Positions 10,869 to 20,001 of a DNA stretch of 64,000 nucleotides are shown piece after piece. Numbering within the stretch: the stretch's first letter is position 1; the number at the start of each line of letters is the position of its first letter. Made by a program: the position numbers and the translations under genes. Location of the stretch: assembly GCA_024233215.1 (NCBI GenBank), contig JACKPW010000001.1, positions 310,001 through 374,000 on the forward strand, given 5' to 3'. Below the pieces are notes generated by a model. That model did no database searches and had not been told where the DNA came from. It saw only the letters and a list, made by a program, of their open reading frames with translations. The DNA comes from Verrucomicrobiales bacterium. Its GTDB lineage: Bacteria > Verrucomicrobiota > Verrucomicrobiia > Limisphaerales > J093.

Positions 10869-13868
10869 ATGATCCCCATGCGAATTGCTCAGTTAGTCCG
10901 TGTCGGTCTGGCCGTTACCGCCCTGCTCTGCTCCCGAGTCCACGCGGACTGGTCCTGGATCTGGTCGCCAACGACCGATGCCGACTCGGTCAGCCTGCGT
11001 CGGAGCTTCGAGGTGGCCGGTGAAATCCGGCAGGCCAACCTGCTCGTCACCTGTGACAACGGGGCTCGAGTGACCCTCAACGGGGTGGAAGTCCTGGTCA
11101 ACCCGGACTGGGGTTCCCCCAGCAAGGCCGATGTCACAACGCGTCTCCGCACCGGCACCAACGTTCTGCAAGCCGAGGCCCGCAACCAGGGTGGCGTTGC
11201 CGGCTTTGTGGCGCGCCTCCAGGTTCGCACCTCCTCCGGTGAGTTCACTCTCGAGACGGATGACACCTGGTCCGCGCGCCTGCCCGGCCAGACCGAATGG
11301 CAGCCGGCGAAAGAGGTGGGCCACTATGGCGATGATCCCTGGGGTGATCCGTTTGGTCTCGGTGTGGGCCGGCCGCTGGTGGTCCAACCGCAGGACATCG
11401 AGGTGTTGCCCGGGTTCCAGGTGGAACTGCAGCATGTGGTGCCCAAGCTCGAAGAGGGCTCCTGGGTCAGCCTGACCGTCGATCCGCAGGGACGCCTGAT
11501 CGCCTGCGACCAGAACGGCGGTCTGTTTCGGATGACGCCGTCGCCGGTCGGTTCGAATGAACCGGGGAAAGTCGAGCGGTTGTCGTCCAAGGTCGGCGGG
11601 GCCCACGGTCTGCTTTACGCCTTCGACAGTCTCTACGTGATGGTGAACGAACAGGGCGGCCGGCAGGGGCTGTGGCGGTTGCGGGATACGGATGGGGACG
11701 GCCAGTTCGATGAGGAGAAGTTGCTTCGTCGCATCGACGGCGGCGGCGAGCACGGCCCGCACGCGGTGGTTCTCGGGCCGGACAGCGCCCTTTACATCGT
11801 TTGCGGGAACCACACGAAGCTCCCCCAGGGGCTGGAACTCTCCCGGGCTCCGCGCAACTGGGATGAGGACCAGATCATCCCCCGTCTCTGGGATGCCAAT
11901 GGCCACGCTCGAGGGGTCCTCGCTCCGGGCGGTTACATCTGCCGGACGGATGCTGACGGCAGGACCTTCGAACTTATCAGCAACGGCTATCGCAACGCCT
12001 ACGATTTCGCGTTCAACTACAACGGGGAGATCATTACCTACGATTCGGACATGGAATGGGACGCCGGTCTGCCATGGTATCGTCCCACGCGCATCTGCCT
12101 GGCCACCAGCGGAAGTGAGTTTGGCTGGCGTTCCGGTTCCGGCAAATGGCCCTCGTACTACCCCGACAGTCTGCCGGCCCTGGTCGACATCGGCCCCGGC
12201 AGCCCCACGGGTCTCGCGTCCGGTCATGGCGCCAGGTTCCCGGCGAAGTATCAGGATGCCATCTTCGCGAACGACTGGACCTACGGCACGATGTACGCCA
12301 TCCACCTGACACCGCAGGGCGCCGCCTACCACGCCGAACGGGAGGAGTTTCTCAGCGCCAAACCCCTGCCCCTCACCGACCTCGTGGTCAACCCGCACGA
12401 CGGCGCGCTCTACTTCGCCATCGGCGGGCGCCGGACCCAGTCGGCGGTCTACCGGGTCAGTTATGCCGGCGCGCAAAGCACCGCCCCGGCCCCGTTGCGC
12501 CGGCCCACGCCCGCGCAGATCCTCCGTTATCGCATGGAATACCTGCATCGCGCCGGCACCGGCCCCGAGGCCATCGACCTGGCCTGGCCGCAACTGGACA
12601 ATCCGGATCGCTGGATCCGTTTCGCCGCGCGGATCGCCGTCGAGCGGCAACCCGTCAACCTCTGGGCCTCGAAGGCGCTGGCGGAACCACGCCCCCGCGC
12701 TTTGATCGAGGCCGCCGTGGCCCTCGCCCGAAACGGCAATGCCAGCCATCGGGCGCCGTTGCTTGAACGCCTCAATGGCCTCGATTTCGCCGCCCTCGAC
12801 GAGGCCGGACAACTCGCCCTGATCCGGGCTTACGAGCTTGCCGTGATCCGGTTGGGGGCGCCGGAGGGCGAATCTCGCGATCAAACCGTGGCCCGGCTTG
12901 ACGCGGTGTTTCCGGCGAAGACCGCCGATCTGAATCTGGAACTGGCGAAGACCCTCATCGCCCTGGGCTCGCCCAGTGCGGTTCCGAAGACGCTCCAGTT
13001 GTTTCTCACGGCCCGGGACGAGGACGTCACCTATGCCAGCGACGCCTTGTTGAACCGCAACAGCGGTTATGCGGACGCGTTCAACAAGGCCGCCAAGAGC
13101 CGTCCCAACCAGCAGCAGATCGCCTACGCCTACGCGTTGCGTGTGGCAAAGGCGGGTTGGACCCCGGCACTGCGTCGTGCCTTCTTCGCCTGGTTCCCGA
13201 CCACGGCTGCCTGGCAGGGAGGCAACAGCTTCCGCGGTTACCTCGAGATCTTCCGCAAGGAGGCGCTCGCCAATGTCGCCGATCCAGCCGAACGCCAGGC
13301 GCTGGAGGAGTTGTCAACCCGGGTCGCTCAGCTGCCTTTCGCCGAGTACGCGCCCCCCAAGGGACCGGGGCGGGACTACAGCGTCGACGAGGTGGTGGCC
13401 CTGGCCGCCGATGGCTGGCACGACCGCGATTTCGCCGACGGCCGAAACCTCTTCCACGCGATGGCCTGCGCCTCGTGTCACCGCTTCGATGGCGCGGGCG
13501 GCAGCATCGGGCCGGACCTCACCACCGCCAGTGGGCGCTTCAGCCTGCGGGATCTGGCGGATAATATCATCAACCCGTCGAAGGTCATTTCCGACCAATA
13601 TGGGAGCGAGCAGGTCAGGTTGAAGGACGGCAGCACTCTGATCGGCCGGGCCTATGAGGAGGGTGACCAGCTCTACGTGGTCTATGACCCCCGCAATCCG
13701 GACGACAAGGAGACCGCCCCGCTGAGCGACGTGAAGGAACGCCTCCCTTACCCGGTCTCCTTCATGCCGGCCGGTTTGCTCAACGCGCTAAATCCGGACG
13801 AGGTGTTGGACCTCCTGGCCTACATCCAGTCCGGCGGCGATCCCCGCCAACCGGTGTTCCGCCGGTAG
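10869..13868 (+). CDS. PVC-type membrane-bound dehydrogenase: sorbosone-dehydrogenase-like propeller, HEAT region and C-terminal cytochrome c
   Basis: About 999 residues from the ATG at 10869; an ATG at 10878 (MRIAQLVRVGL) is equally plausible. A signal peptide precedes a beta-sandwich region (residues ~25-150) resembling a carbohydrate-binding fold. A glucose/sorbosone-dehydrogenase-like beta-propeller follows (LPGFQVELQ, GLLYAFDSLYVM, GPHAVVLGPDSALY, YRNAYDFAFNYNGE), then helical HEAT-like repeats. The C-terminal domain has one heme motif, CASCH, at 13467-13481, followed by GPDLTTASG, NIINPSKVISDQY and a final LLAYIQSGG. This arrangement is characteristic of Planctomycetes and Verrucomicrobia. 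The protein is probably periplasmic and oxidises a sugar or polyol, passing electrons to its own heme. The stop TAG lies inside a palindromic repeat. Confidence 0.88.
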   Translation: MIPMRIAQLVRVGLAVTALLCSRVHADWSWIWSPTTDADSVSLRRSFEVAGEIRQANLLVTCDNGARVTLNGVEVLVNPDWGSPSKADVTTRLRTGTNVLQAEARNQGGVAGFVARLQVRTSSGEFTLETDDTWSARLPGQTEWQPAKEVGHYGDDPWGDPFGLGVGRPLVVQPQDIEVLPGFQVELQHVVPKLEEGSWVSLTVDPQGRLIACDQNGGLFRMTPSPVGSNEPGKVERLSSKVGGAHGLLYAFDSLYVMVNEQGGRQGLWRLRDTDGDGQFDEEKLLRRIDGGGEHGPHAVVLGPDSALYIVCGNHTKLPQGLELSRAPRNWDEDQIIPRLWDANGHARGVLAPGGYICRTDADGRTFELISNGYRNAYDFAFNYNGEIITYDSDMEWDAGLPWYRPTRICLATSGSEFGWRSGSGKWPSYYPDSLPALVDIGPGSPTGLASGHGARFPAKYQDAIFANDWTYGTMYAIHLTPQGAAYHAEREEFLSAKPLPLTDLVVNPHDGALYFAIGGRRTQSAVYRVSYAGAQSTAPAPLRRPTPAQILRYRMEYLHRAGTGPEAIDLAWPQLDNPDRWIRFAARIAVERQPVNLWASKALAEPRPRALIEAAVALARNGNASHRAPLLERLNGLDFAALDEAGQLALIRAYELAVIRLGAPEGESRDQTVARLDAVFPAKTADLNLELAKTLIALGSPSAVPKTLQLFLTARDEDVTYASDALLNRNSGYADAFNKAAKSRPNQQQIAYAYALRVAKAGWTPALRRAFFAWFPTTAAWQGGNSFRGYLEIFRKEALANVADPAERQALEELSTRVAQLPFAEYAPPKGPGRDYSVDEVVALAADGWHDRDFADGRNLFHAMACASCHRFDGAGGSIGPDLTTASGRFSLRDLADNIINPSKVISDQYGSEQVRLKDGSTLIGRAYEEGDQLYVVYDPRNPDDKETAPLSDVKERLPYPVSFMPAGLLNALNPDEVLDLLAYIQSGGDPRQPVFRR

Positions 13869-13884
13869 CCGACGTCAGTCGGCC
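13864..13884. repeat. Palindromic repeat copy at the dehydrogenase stop codon
   Basis: The bases GTAGCCGACGTCAGTCGGC begin within the last sense codon; the TAG inside them is the stop codon of the preceding gene. The arms GCCGAC and GTCGGC can pair. It belongs to the same family as the copies at 2430, 2484, 2590, 31209, 57151 and 57228. Confidence 0.75.
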
Positions 13885-13942
13885 CACCTCTCGACCCAGC
13901 ACCCGGCGATCGAACTCGCGCCGGGGAAGCCGCGATCCCGAC

Positions 13943-15277
13943 TCACAGCCGGGACTCGCCCCTGCCGTTCCCTGCCGCTCTTCCCATCGCCTCGGACCTG
14001 AGGTAGACCGGGATGCCCAGGGCAAACACCCCCAGGGCACCCAGGGCGACGAGTGGCTTGTACCGAATCGCCTCATAGACCAGCCATCCGCAGACGAGGC
14101 CGAAAACCAGGTTGGGCAACGGGTAGAAGGTCACCCGGAACGGTCGGGGAGTCGTCGGGTCCTTCCGGCGTAACACCGCCACGGAGACCGTGGTTGCCAG
14201 GTAGAACGAATAGACCGCGGGAGCGGTGTAGACGAGGGCTTTGATCAAGTCCCGCAGGACCAGGATCAGGCTGCACGCGATGGCTGCCTGCACCAACAGG
14301 GCCGGCACGGGGGTGCTGCGGTGCTCCTCCCATCGGCCCAGGCCGTCGAACACACGATGATCGCGCCCCACCGCGTAGGAAATCCGGGCTCCGGTGAAGA
14401 CCAGGCCGTTGACCGCCCCCAGGGCTGACACACACACCAGCGCACTGATGAACTGCGCGCCGTAACGCGGAAACGCCCGGGCGACCGTATCCGCCGCCAC
14501 GGCCTCCGAACCGGCCATCCCGGGATATCCCAGCGCACTCAGAAATGCCGTGTTCGCCAGCAGATACAGCACGGTCACCGCCACCGTTCCCAGTACCAGT
14601 GCCCGGGTGATGTTGCGTCGCGGGTCCCGGACCTCGGCGGCGACATAGGCCATCTCGTTCCACCCGCCATAAGTGAACAGCACCAGGATCAACGCCACGC
14701 TCAGGGGAAATCCCGCCGCCGGGGCAACCGCCGGTTTGGCGGGCGGCGCGACGAAGGCCACGGCGAAAATCGCCAGCAGTCCGGCCGCCTTCGCCAATGT
14801 GAGAAGGTTTTGCGTCCACTTCCCCTGTCGCACCCCCAGAACGTTGATCGCTGTCACCAGCAGCACCGCCGAAACCGCCAGTGACAGCTCCGCCGCCTTC
14901 GATTCCCACCCAAAGATGGCGCGGCCATAGGTGGCAAAGGCAAAAGCCATCACCGCGATGTCTCCGGGCCGTACCACGACCAGTTGCATCCACGCGAACA
15001 GAAAGCCCGCCGGACGGCCGTATGCCTTGCTCAGGTAAACGTAGTCCCCGCCCTGCTGCGGATAGGCCGTCGCCAACTCGGCGTAACCCAGGGCCCCGCA
15101 GAGCGACACCAATCCACCCGCTGTCCAAAGCAACAGCGCCCCCCACCAGTTGCCGCCGCCCTTCGCCACGTCCGGGGCCATCTGGAAGATCCCCACCCCA
15201 ATGATGATCCCGACGATCAGGCAGGTGGAATCAACCAGCGAAAGCTCCCGGCGCGGCGCGGCCAATGGCGTGTTCAC
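13943..15277 (-). CDS. APC-family amino acid permease
   Basis: 444 residues with about twelve hydrophobic segments. The N-terminus ELSLVDSTCLIVGIIIGVGIF contains the first-helix glycine motif of the amino acid-polyamine-organocation superfamily, followed by LGYAELATAYPQQGGDYVYL, typical of the LAT/YfnA-like branch. It probably imports or exchanges amino acids across the inner membrane; the substrate is not determinable. It stands alone and is convergent with the dehydrogenase gene. Confidence 0.9.
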   Translation of the reverse strand: MNTPLAAPRRELSLVDSTCLIVGIIIGVGIFQMAPDVAKGGGNWWGALLLWTAGGLVSLCGALGYAELATAYPQQGGDYVYLSKAYGRPAGFLFAWMQLVVVRPGDIAVMAFAFATYGRAIFGWESKAAELSLAVSAVLLVTAINVLGVRQGKWTQNLLTLAKAAGLLAIFAVAFVAPPAKPAVAPAAGFPLSVALILVLFTYGGWNEMAYVAAEVRDPRRNITRALVLGTVAVTVLYLLANTAFLSALGYPGMAGSEAVAADTVARAFPRYGAQFISALVCVSALGAVNGLVFTGARISYAVGRDHRVFDGLGRWEEHRSTPVPALLVQAAIACSLILVLRDLIKALVYTAPAVYSFYLATTVSVAVLRRKDPTTPRPFRVTFYPLPNLVFGLVCGWLVYEAIRYKPLVALGALGVFALGIPVYLRSEAMGRAAGNGRGESRL

Positions 15278-15330
15278 GATGCGGTTATAGACGAGCCGGA
15301 TGGCGCGCGGCTACAGCGTTTTGCCCCCCC

Positions 15331-15416
15331 GTAGCGGCGAACCGGCGTTCGCCGCCAAACCCGGTGACCCCTCCGCCTCAGCGACAGCCCTCGGCGGATG
15401 CCAATCCGCCGCTACG
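15331..15416. repeat. Two GTAGCGGCG-type palindromes before the secretion operon
   Basis: Two short palindromes in the 208-base gap between the permease and the ATPase gene. The first (15331-15358) starts GTAGCGGCGAACCGGCGTTC and closes with GCCGCC. The second (15391-15416) pairs CGGCGGAT with ATCCGCCG and ends CTACGG, the opposite orientation. They resemble the copy at 31111. No gene is visible here. Confidence 0.6.
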
Positions 15417-15485
15417 GCGATATGAAGGACCCCGGCGGTGCCAACCCTCCGCTGAAGGGAGCAACTTCTCCGTGACGTTCGCCGG

Positions 15486-16631
15486 GTGGCGCGGTCAGAA
15501 TCCCCGGTGGTACAACCCGTGAATCCAGATTCGCCAGCCGCCGAACTGTTGCTGGAACTGCTCCAACAAGCGGGCCACGCCGGCGCCAGCGACATCCACC
15601 TGCACCGACGCCAGGAGGATGCCGCGGTGGCCTTCCGGCTTGATGGCGTGCTGACCGCGGTCCGGACGCTTCCGGCGGCAGTGGCGGATCGCCTGTTCGG
15701 ACGAACCAAGTTCCTCGCCCGACTCAAGACCTACCAGGAGTCATTGCCGCAGGACGGCCGTATCGACCGCGCGGATGCCGGCACCGCCGGGGACGTTCGC
15801 GTGGCCACGTATCCGACAATCACCGGCGAGAAGATCGTTCTCCGCCTCTTTCTCACCGGCAACGCCCCGGAACTGGCGAAACTCGGTTTCCCCGAGGAAG
15901 CGGTCGGGGAGCTGGAACGATTCCTGGCCCAACCCTCGGGCCTGCTGCTCCTGACCGGCCCGGCCGGCAGCGGCAAGACGACGACGATCTACGCCTGCCT
16001 GCAGCATCTTGCCACTGCCGGCGGACGCCACGTCATCACCGTGGAAGACCCGGTCGAGCGCGTGATCGACGGTGTGATGCAGACCGAAATCCACGAGGGC
16101 CGCGGCCTGACGTTCGCCGTGGCCGCCCGGCATTTGCTTCGACAGGACCCGCAGGTGCTGGTGATCGGCGAGATCCGGGATGAAGAGACGGCGCTGATTG
16201 CCGTGCGAGCGGCCCTGACCGGACATCAGGTCATCAGCACCCTGCACGCGGGTTCCTGCCGGGGAGTCATCGAGCGGTTGCTCGGTCTGTGCCGGGAACC
16301 CCACGCGGTCCTGACCGCCGCGGAACTGGTATTGAACCAGCGTCTCATCCGTCGCCTTTGTCCGGATTGCGCCGGCCAGGGCTGCAAATCGTGCCTGAAC
16401 AGTGGTTATCACGGACGGTTACCGGTGGTGGAATGGCTGCGGTTCAGCGATGTCCTCCGCCGTCAGGTCCGCGCGGCCGGGCCGGACGAAATCGTCCCCG
16501 CGAGGAACCTCGTGAAATCCGTGCGTGACGTACTCGCGGCAGGCTGGTCAGACGAGAAGGAAGCCACCCGTGTGTTCGGCGAATGGCCGCCGGGTAACGA
16601 AGCAAGTCCGACCACGAATGAACACGAATAG
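15486..16631 (+). CDS. GspE/PilB/PilT-type secretion ATPase, short form
   Basis: 381 residues from a GTG (GTGs at 15507 and 15519 are alternatives). It carries ASDIHLH (residues 35-40), Walker A GPAGSGKTT (158-166), Asp box ITVEDPVE (~184-191), Walker B LVIGEIRDEE (225-234), His box (TGHQVISTLHAG) and a four-cysteine zinc element (C292, C295, C300, C303). The N1 domain of full GspE/PilB is missing, so it is as short as PilT, yet it keeps the zinc element of GspE/PilB. It powers assembly of a pseudopilus or pilus from the cytoplasmic face. It is the first gene of a six-gene operon with two GspF-like and three pseudopilin-like genes. Confidence 0.9.
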   Translation: MARSESPVVQPVNPDSPAAELLLELLQQAGHAGASDIHLHRRQEDAAVAFRLDGVLTAVRTLPAAVADRLFGRTKFLARLKTYQESLPQDGRIDRADAGTAGDVRVATYPTITGEKIVLRLFLTGNAPELAKLGFPEEAVGELERFLAQPSGLLLLTGPAGSGKTTTIYACLQHLATAGGRHVITVEDPVERVIDGVMQTEIHEGRGLTFAVAARHLLRQDPQVLVIGEIRDEETALIAVRAALTGHQVISTLHAGSCRGVIERLLGLCREPHAVLTAAELVLNQRLIRRLCPDCAGQGCKSCLNSGYHGRLPVVEWLRFSDVLRRQVRAAGPDEIVPARNLVKSVRDVLAAGWSDEKEATRVFGEWPPGNEASPTTNEHE

Positions 16632-16799
16632 ACACGCCTCAACAAGGGGGTGCCCCTCCGGGGATGGGGCCGGCAGCGTTCCCCCAGCCGCGCCCACAAC
16701 GAAACTCCCGGGCTGTTTCGACAAAGCCGCCGGCTGTCCGGGCGGGGCTCCGTGTCAGCCCGTGTCAATCCGTGTAGAGTTCCTCACCCGCTGCGTGCA

Positions 16800-17795
16800 A
16801 TGAAATCCGACGAGTTCGCCTTCTTCAACCAGCAGTTGGCCGGCATGCTCCGCGATGGGCTGCCCTTGGAAGGATCGCTGCGCCAACTGGTCGCGGGCAT
16901 GCGTTCCGGACCGTTGCGGAATGAGATCACCGCATTGGAAAAGGACCTCGCGGCGGGCGAACCGCTCCCTGCAGCCATGGAACGTCGCCGGTTGCCGGAG
17001 TTTTACCGCCACATGGTCCGGGCCGGCGCCGCGGGCCAGAACCTGCCGGAGATCCTTACCCTGCTCGCCGACCATTATCAGCGTCGACATGCCCTCTGGA
17101 CCCGCCTGACCGGCCTGCTGACCTATCCGTTCATCCTGTTGATCATGGCGCTGTGCCTGTCCGGCCTGATGCTCTGGCTGCAGCGCACGATCTTCGTCGA
17201 GATCTGGGGCTCGGTCGTGGACGAATGGGGATGGATGGGCATCTCCAGCACTTCCACGATCCAACTCTGGATACTGCCGGCCGTGTGCGTGCTCGGGCTG
17301 GGGGTGTTGAGTGTGGCCCTGCTGCTGCCCTTCAGCCGGCGTCGCCTGGGCTGGCAGGCCCCCGGCTTTCGCGAGGCCAGCCTGGCCCGCTTCGCCGATT
17401 CCATGCGACTGCTGCTCACCGGCGGGAGCACGCTGGATGATGCCCTGGCGCTCATGGCCGACATGGAGAAAGCCTCGCCCGCGGGGCGCGAACTGGCACT
17501 GTGGCGGCGGCGACTGGGCGAAGGCAAGGGGCGGTTTACCGAGTTCTCGGAAGGCGGACGGGTCTTCCCTCCGTTGTTTCGCTGGCTGGTGGCCCAGGGG
17601 GGCGAGGACTTGAAGGCCGGCTTCCGACGGGCGGCGGAGATTTTCGATCGCCGGGCGCGTTACCGGGTGGAGATGATGCTCTACGCGGCCCTGCCCGTTT
17701 CGATTCTCGCGGTGGGCATGCTGATCGCCGTCGAGGTGGTCTGCGCGTTCCGTCCGTTGATCCAGTTCATGAACGCCCTGGCCAACCCCATGTGA
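16800..17795 (+). CDS. GspF/PilC-like inner membrane platform protein 1
   Basis: 331 residues from the ATG at 16800 (MKSDEFAFFNQQLAGMLRDG). An in-frame extension to 16650 gives Arg/Pro-rich sequence with no domain character and is rejected. Two T2SF helical bundles are visible: residues ~5-100 (LAGMLRDGLPLEGSL, VRAGAAGQNLPEIL) and ~200-300 (ARFADSMRLLLTGGSTLDDAL). Between and after them lie hydrophobic segments (LLTYPFILLIMALCLSGLM, ILPAVCVLGLGVLSVALL, LPVSILAVGMLIAVEVVC). The family forms the inner-membrane platform that couples the ATPase to pseudopilin assembly. The next gene starts 3 bases downstream. Confidence 0.87.
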   Translation: MKSDEFAFFNQQLAGMLRDGLPLEGSLRQLVAGMRSGPLRNEITALEKDLAAGEPLPAAMERRRLPEFYRHMVRAGAAGQNLPEILTLLADHYQRRHALWTRLTGLLTYPFILLIMALCLSGLMLWLQRTIFVEIWGSVVDEWGWMGISSTSTIQLWILPAVCVLGLGVLSVALLLPFSRRRLGWQAPGFREASLARFADSMRLLLTGGSTLDDALALMADMEKASPAGRELALWRRRLGEGKGRFTEFSEGGRVFPPLFRWLVAQGGEDLKAGFRRAAEIFDRRARYRVEMMLYAALPVSILAVGMLIAVEVVCAFRPLIQFMNALANPM

Positions 17796-17798
17796 CCG

Positions 17799-19007
17799 AT
17801 GCAGACCTCCCTGCTCATCGCGGGATTGGGTTACTCCCCGCCACCGTCCAGCGCTTCGGAGTTGATCGGGCATTACCTGCTGGTTGTCGTGCTCTTCATC
17901 GGCGGCCTGGCCCTGTGGACCGCCCTCGCCTGGCTGATCTACTTCCTTTTCAGCCTGCCGTTGCGCCGACGCGAGCGGGCCCGGCTCACGTTGGACCTGC
18001 TGCAGACCGCCTTTGATCACGGCGAATCCCCCGAGCGCATGCTGGCCTCGTTGGGAAAGACAGCCGGACCCACGCTGAACCGCAAGCTCCGCACCCTGTG
18101 CCAACTCGCCGCCGCGGAGGCACCGCTCAATGCCGCATTGAAGGAAACGCCGGGGCTGCTGTCGCCCCAGATGACGGCCATGCTGCAGGCCGGCCTGGAC
18201 GCGGGGGAGTTGCCGCGGGTCCTGCCCGCCTGCCGCCGCCTCATGCCCGATGCCCCGGCCCAGACGCTCAAGGCCTACCACTACCTGGTCCTTCTGGTCT
18301 GCGGGGTTTCCCCGGCCTGGATTCTGGTGCTTACCATGGTCGCCATCTTCGTCCTGCCGAAGCTGGTGATGATCGCTGAGGACATGGGCGTTCCTCACGC
18401 CGGCACCGCTTTCCTGGGAATTGCCCACTGGTTTCCCTGGCTCGTCGGGATCCAGGCCTTCATCCTCGCCGGACTCTGGCTGGCCACCCTGCTCTACATC
18501 GTCGGACCCGCCATCCGCCGCCGCTGGCGTCGTGGCTGGCCGCTGCCGTGGGACCGGTTGGCCCTGCTCTTTCCGTGGCAGCGCGCCCGTTTGCAGCGTG
18601 ACTTCTCCGCCGTGCTGGCCACCCTGCTTGACGGCGGCCTGCCGGAAGCCCGGGCCGTGGAACTCGCCGCCCTGGCGACCCACAACGCGGTGCTCCAAGG
18701 TGCCGCCGCGAAGGCAAGAGCCGATCTCGCCGCCGGCATGACGTTGCCCGAAGCCCTGCGGCGATTCGATTTCACCGGTCAGTTCCGCTGGCGCCTCGAC
18801 AATGCCGCCCACACTCGCGGCGGTTTCGAGCGCGCATTGGCCGGCTGGCACGAATCCCTCGACGCCGGCGCCTTCCGGGGCGAACAGGTGGCCGCGCAGT
18901 TGCTCACCTCGGGCCTGGTGGTGTTGAACGGAGTGTTCGTCGCTCTGCTCGCCTTCACCCTGTTTCAGATGTTCGTCGAACTCATCAACGCTGCCGGAAC
19001 CGCATGA
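17799..19007 (+). CDS. GspF/PilC-like inner membrane platform protein 2
   Basis: 402 residues, a second divergent T2SF-type protein. The N-terminal helix HYLLVVVLFIGGLALWTALAW precedes a first bundle (RLTLDLLQTAFDHGESPERML, AMLQAGLDAGELPRVL). Transmembrane segments and a second bundle follow (RDFSAVLATLLDGGLPEARAV, NAAHTRGGFERALAGW), ending in a last helix (LNGVFVALLAFTLFQMFVEL). Two different F-type genes side by side is unusual, since one per system is the norm; they may form a heteromeric platform. Its stop overlaps the ATG of the next gene (ATGA). Confidence 0.82.
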   Translation: MQTSLLIAGLGYSPPPSSASELIGHYLLVVVLFIGGLALWTALAWLIYFLFSLPLRRRERARLTLDLLQTAFDHGESPERMLASLGKTAGPTLNRKLRTLCQLAAAEAPLNAALKETPGLLSPQMTAMLQAGLDAGELPRVLPACRRLMPDAPAQTLKAYHYLVLLVCGVSPAWILVLTMVAIFVLPKLVMIAEDMGVPHAGTAFLGIAHWFPWLVGIQAFILAGLWLATLLYIVGPAIRRRWRRGWPLPWDRLALLFPWQRARLQRDFSAVLATLLDGGLPEARAVELAALATHNAVLQGAAAKARADLAAGMTLPEALRRFDFTGQFRWRLDNAAHTRGGFERALAGWHESLDAGAFRGEQVAAQLLTSGLVVLNGVFVALLAFTLFQMFVELINAAGTA

Positions 19008-19498
19008 GGACGCCAACCACAACGCCCCCGGGACCGCCTCCCGCGAGGATCAATCCTGGAGGATGGAGGATGGTCAGGCGACGGGAGCGCCTCACCCGCC
19101 CCTCATTTCGTGGGTTTCGTGGTTCTTCTTCCCGTCACCGACCCTGCCGGAACGCCGGATTTCTGATGACCGAACTGGTTGTGGCCTTGAGCATCGTGGC
19201 AATCGTTCTGTTGCCGCTGTCGCTCTCGGTCATGATCGAGCAGCGTTTGCTGCTGTCCGAACGCTGCCGGGCGGTGGCAATGACGATTGTGGACGGGGAG
19301 ATGGAGGTGCTCAAGGCCGGGGCGTGGCGCGAACTCGAACCCGGCACCCACAGCTACGTCCCGCAAGCGGCTTCCGCCGGAACCCTTCCCAAGGGCGCGT
19401 TTACCACAACGCTCACCAACGGCGTGCTGCGGCTCGAGTGGATTCCGCAACAACATCATCGCGGCGGCCCGGTGCTGCGGGAGGTGACCCTGCCATGA
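19004..19498 (+). CDS. Type IV prepilin-like minor pseudopilin (GspI/GspH-like)
   Basis: 164 residues. A long basic leader ends in NAG, followed by FLMTELVVALSIVAIVLLPL: Gly52 with Phe53 as residue +1 and Glu57 as +5. This is the prepilin-peptidase cleavage and methylation signature. A start at 19070 (MVRRRERL) would give a leader of more usual length, but the ATGA overlap with the previous stop favours 19004 for coupled translation. The soluble part is short (~110 residues). It is a likely minor subunit of the pseudopilus built by the upstream ATPase and platform genes. Confidence 0.75.
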   Translation: MRTPTTTPPGPPPARINPGGWRMVRRRERLTRPSFRGFRGSSSRHRPCRNAGFLMTELVVALSIVAIVLLPLSLSVMIEQRLLLSERCRAVAMTIVDGEMEVLKAGAWRELEPGTHSYVPQAASAGTLPKGAFTTTLTNGVLRLEWIPQQHHRGGPVLREVTLP

Positions 19499-20001
19499 AC
19501 ATCGTTCACCCAGCCCGGCCATCAGCCCGCGGCGAATCGGGGATCACCCTGGTCGCAACCCTCGTCTACCTGGGGGCGTTCCTGCTGATCGCGAACATGG
19601 CGGTCATGGCGTTCTTTGCCGTGCTCGAACACGTGCGCGGCGTGCGTTACGAGACGGAGCAGGTCACCACGGCCCTGGTTGCGGGTGAGCGCTGGCGCGA
19701 TGACATCCGTCGGGCCACGGCGCCCGTGCAATGCGTGATCACGAACAACCTCACCCTGCTGAGGATTCCACACGGCACCCATGAGGTCGGGTACCTGGCC
19801 CAGGACGGCGAGATCTTCCGCCGTTCGCGGACCAACGAATTCTGGCAACACATCCTCGGTCCGGTGAGCGGCGCGGACTTCATCGAGGGGAGCCGAGGCG
19901 GGGTGCGTTCCTGGCGTTGGGAACTCCGCTTTCCGGATCGCAAAGCACGCCCCCGCGCGCCCCTGGCCTTCACCTTTCAAGCCGTGCCCGCCGCGCCATG
20001 A
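19495..20001 (+). CDS. Pseudopilin-like protein (GspJ-like position, lacks Glu5)
   Basis: 168 residues from the ATG at 19495, which overlaps the previous stop as ATGA. The N-terminus has ESG followed by ITLVATLVYLGAFLLIANMAV, a prepilin-like Gly plus hydrophobic helix, but Ala stands where the conserved Glu5 should be. In known systems loss of Glu5 is typical only of the tip pseudopilin GspK. The remainder (VRYETEQVTTALVAGERWRDDIRRAT) resembles GspJ-like minor pseudopilins in verrucomicrobial loci. It is probably inserted in the inner membrane as part of the tip complex. Confidence 0.65.
   Translation: MNIVHPARPSARGESGITLVATLVYLGAFLLIANMAVMAFFAVLEHVRGVRYETEQVTTALVAGERWRDDIRRATAPVQCVITNNLTLLRIPHGTHEVGYLAQDGEIFRRSRTNEFWQHILGPVSGADFIEGSRGGVRSWRWELRFPDRKARPRAPLAFTFQAVPAAP

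Noticed and set aside
16755..19022. 755-residue minus-strand open frame across the GspF-like genes
   Set aside because: Gln/Gly/His-rich composition typical of the antisense of GC-rich genes; the opposite strand encodes two clear T2SF proteins.
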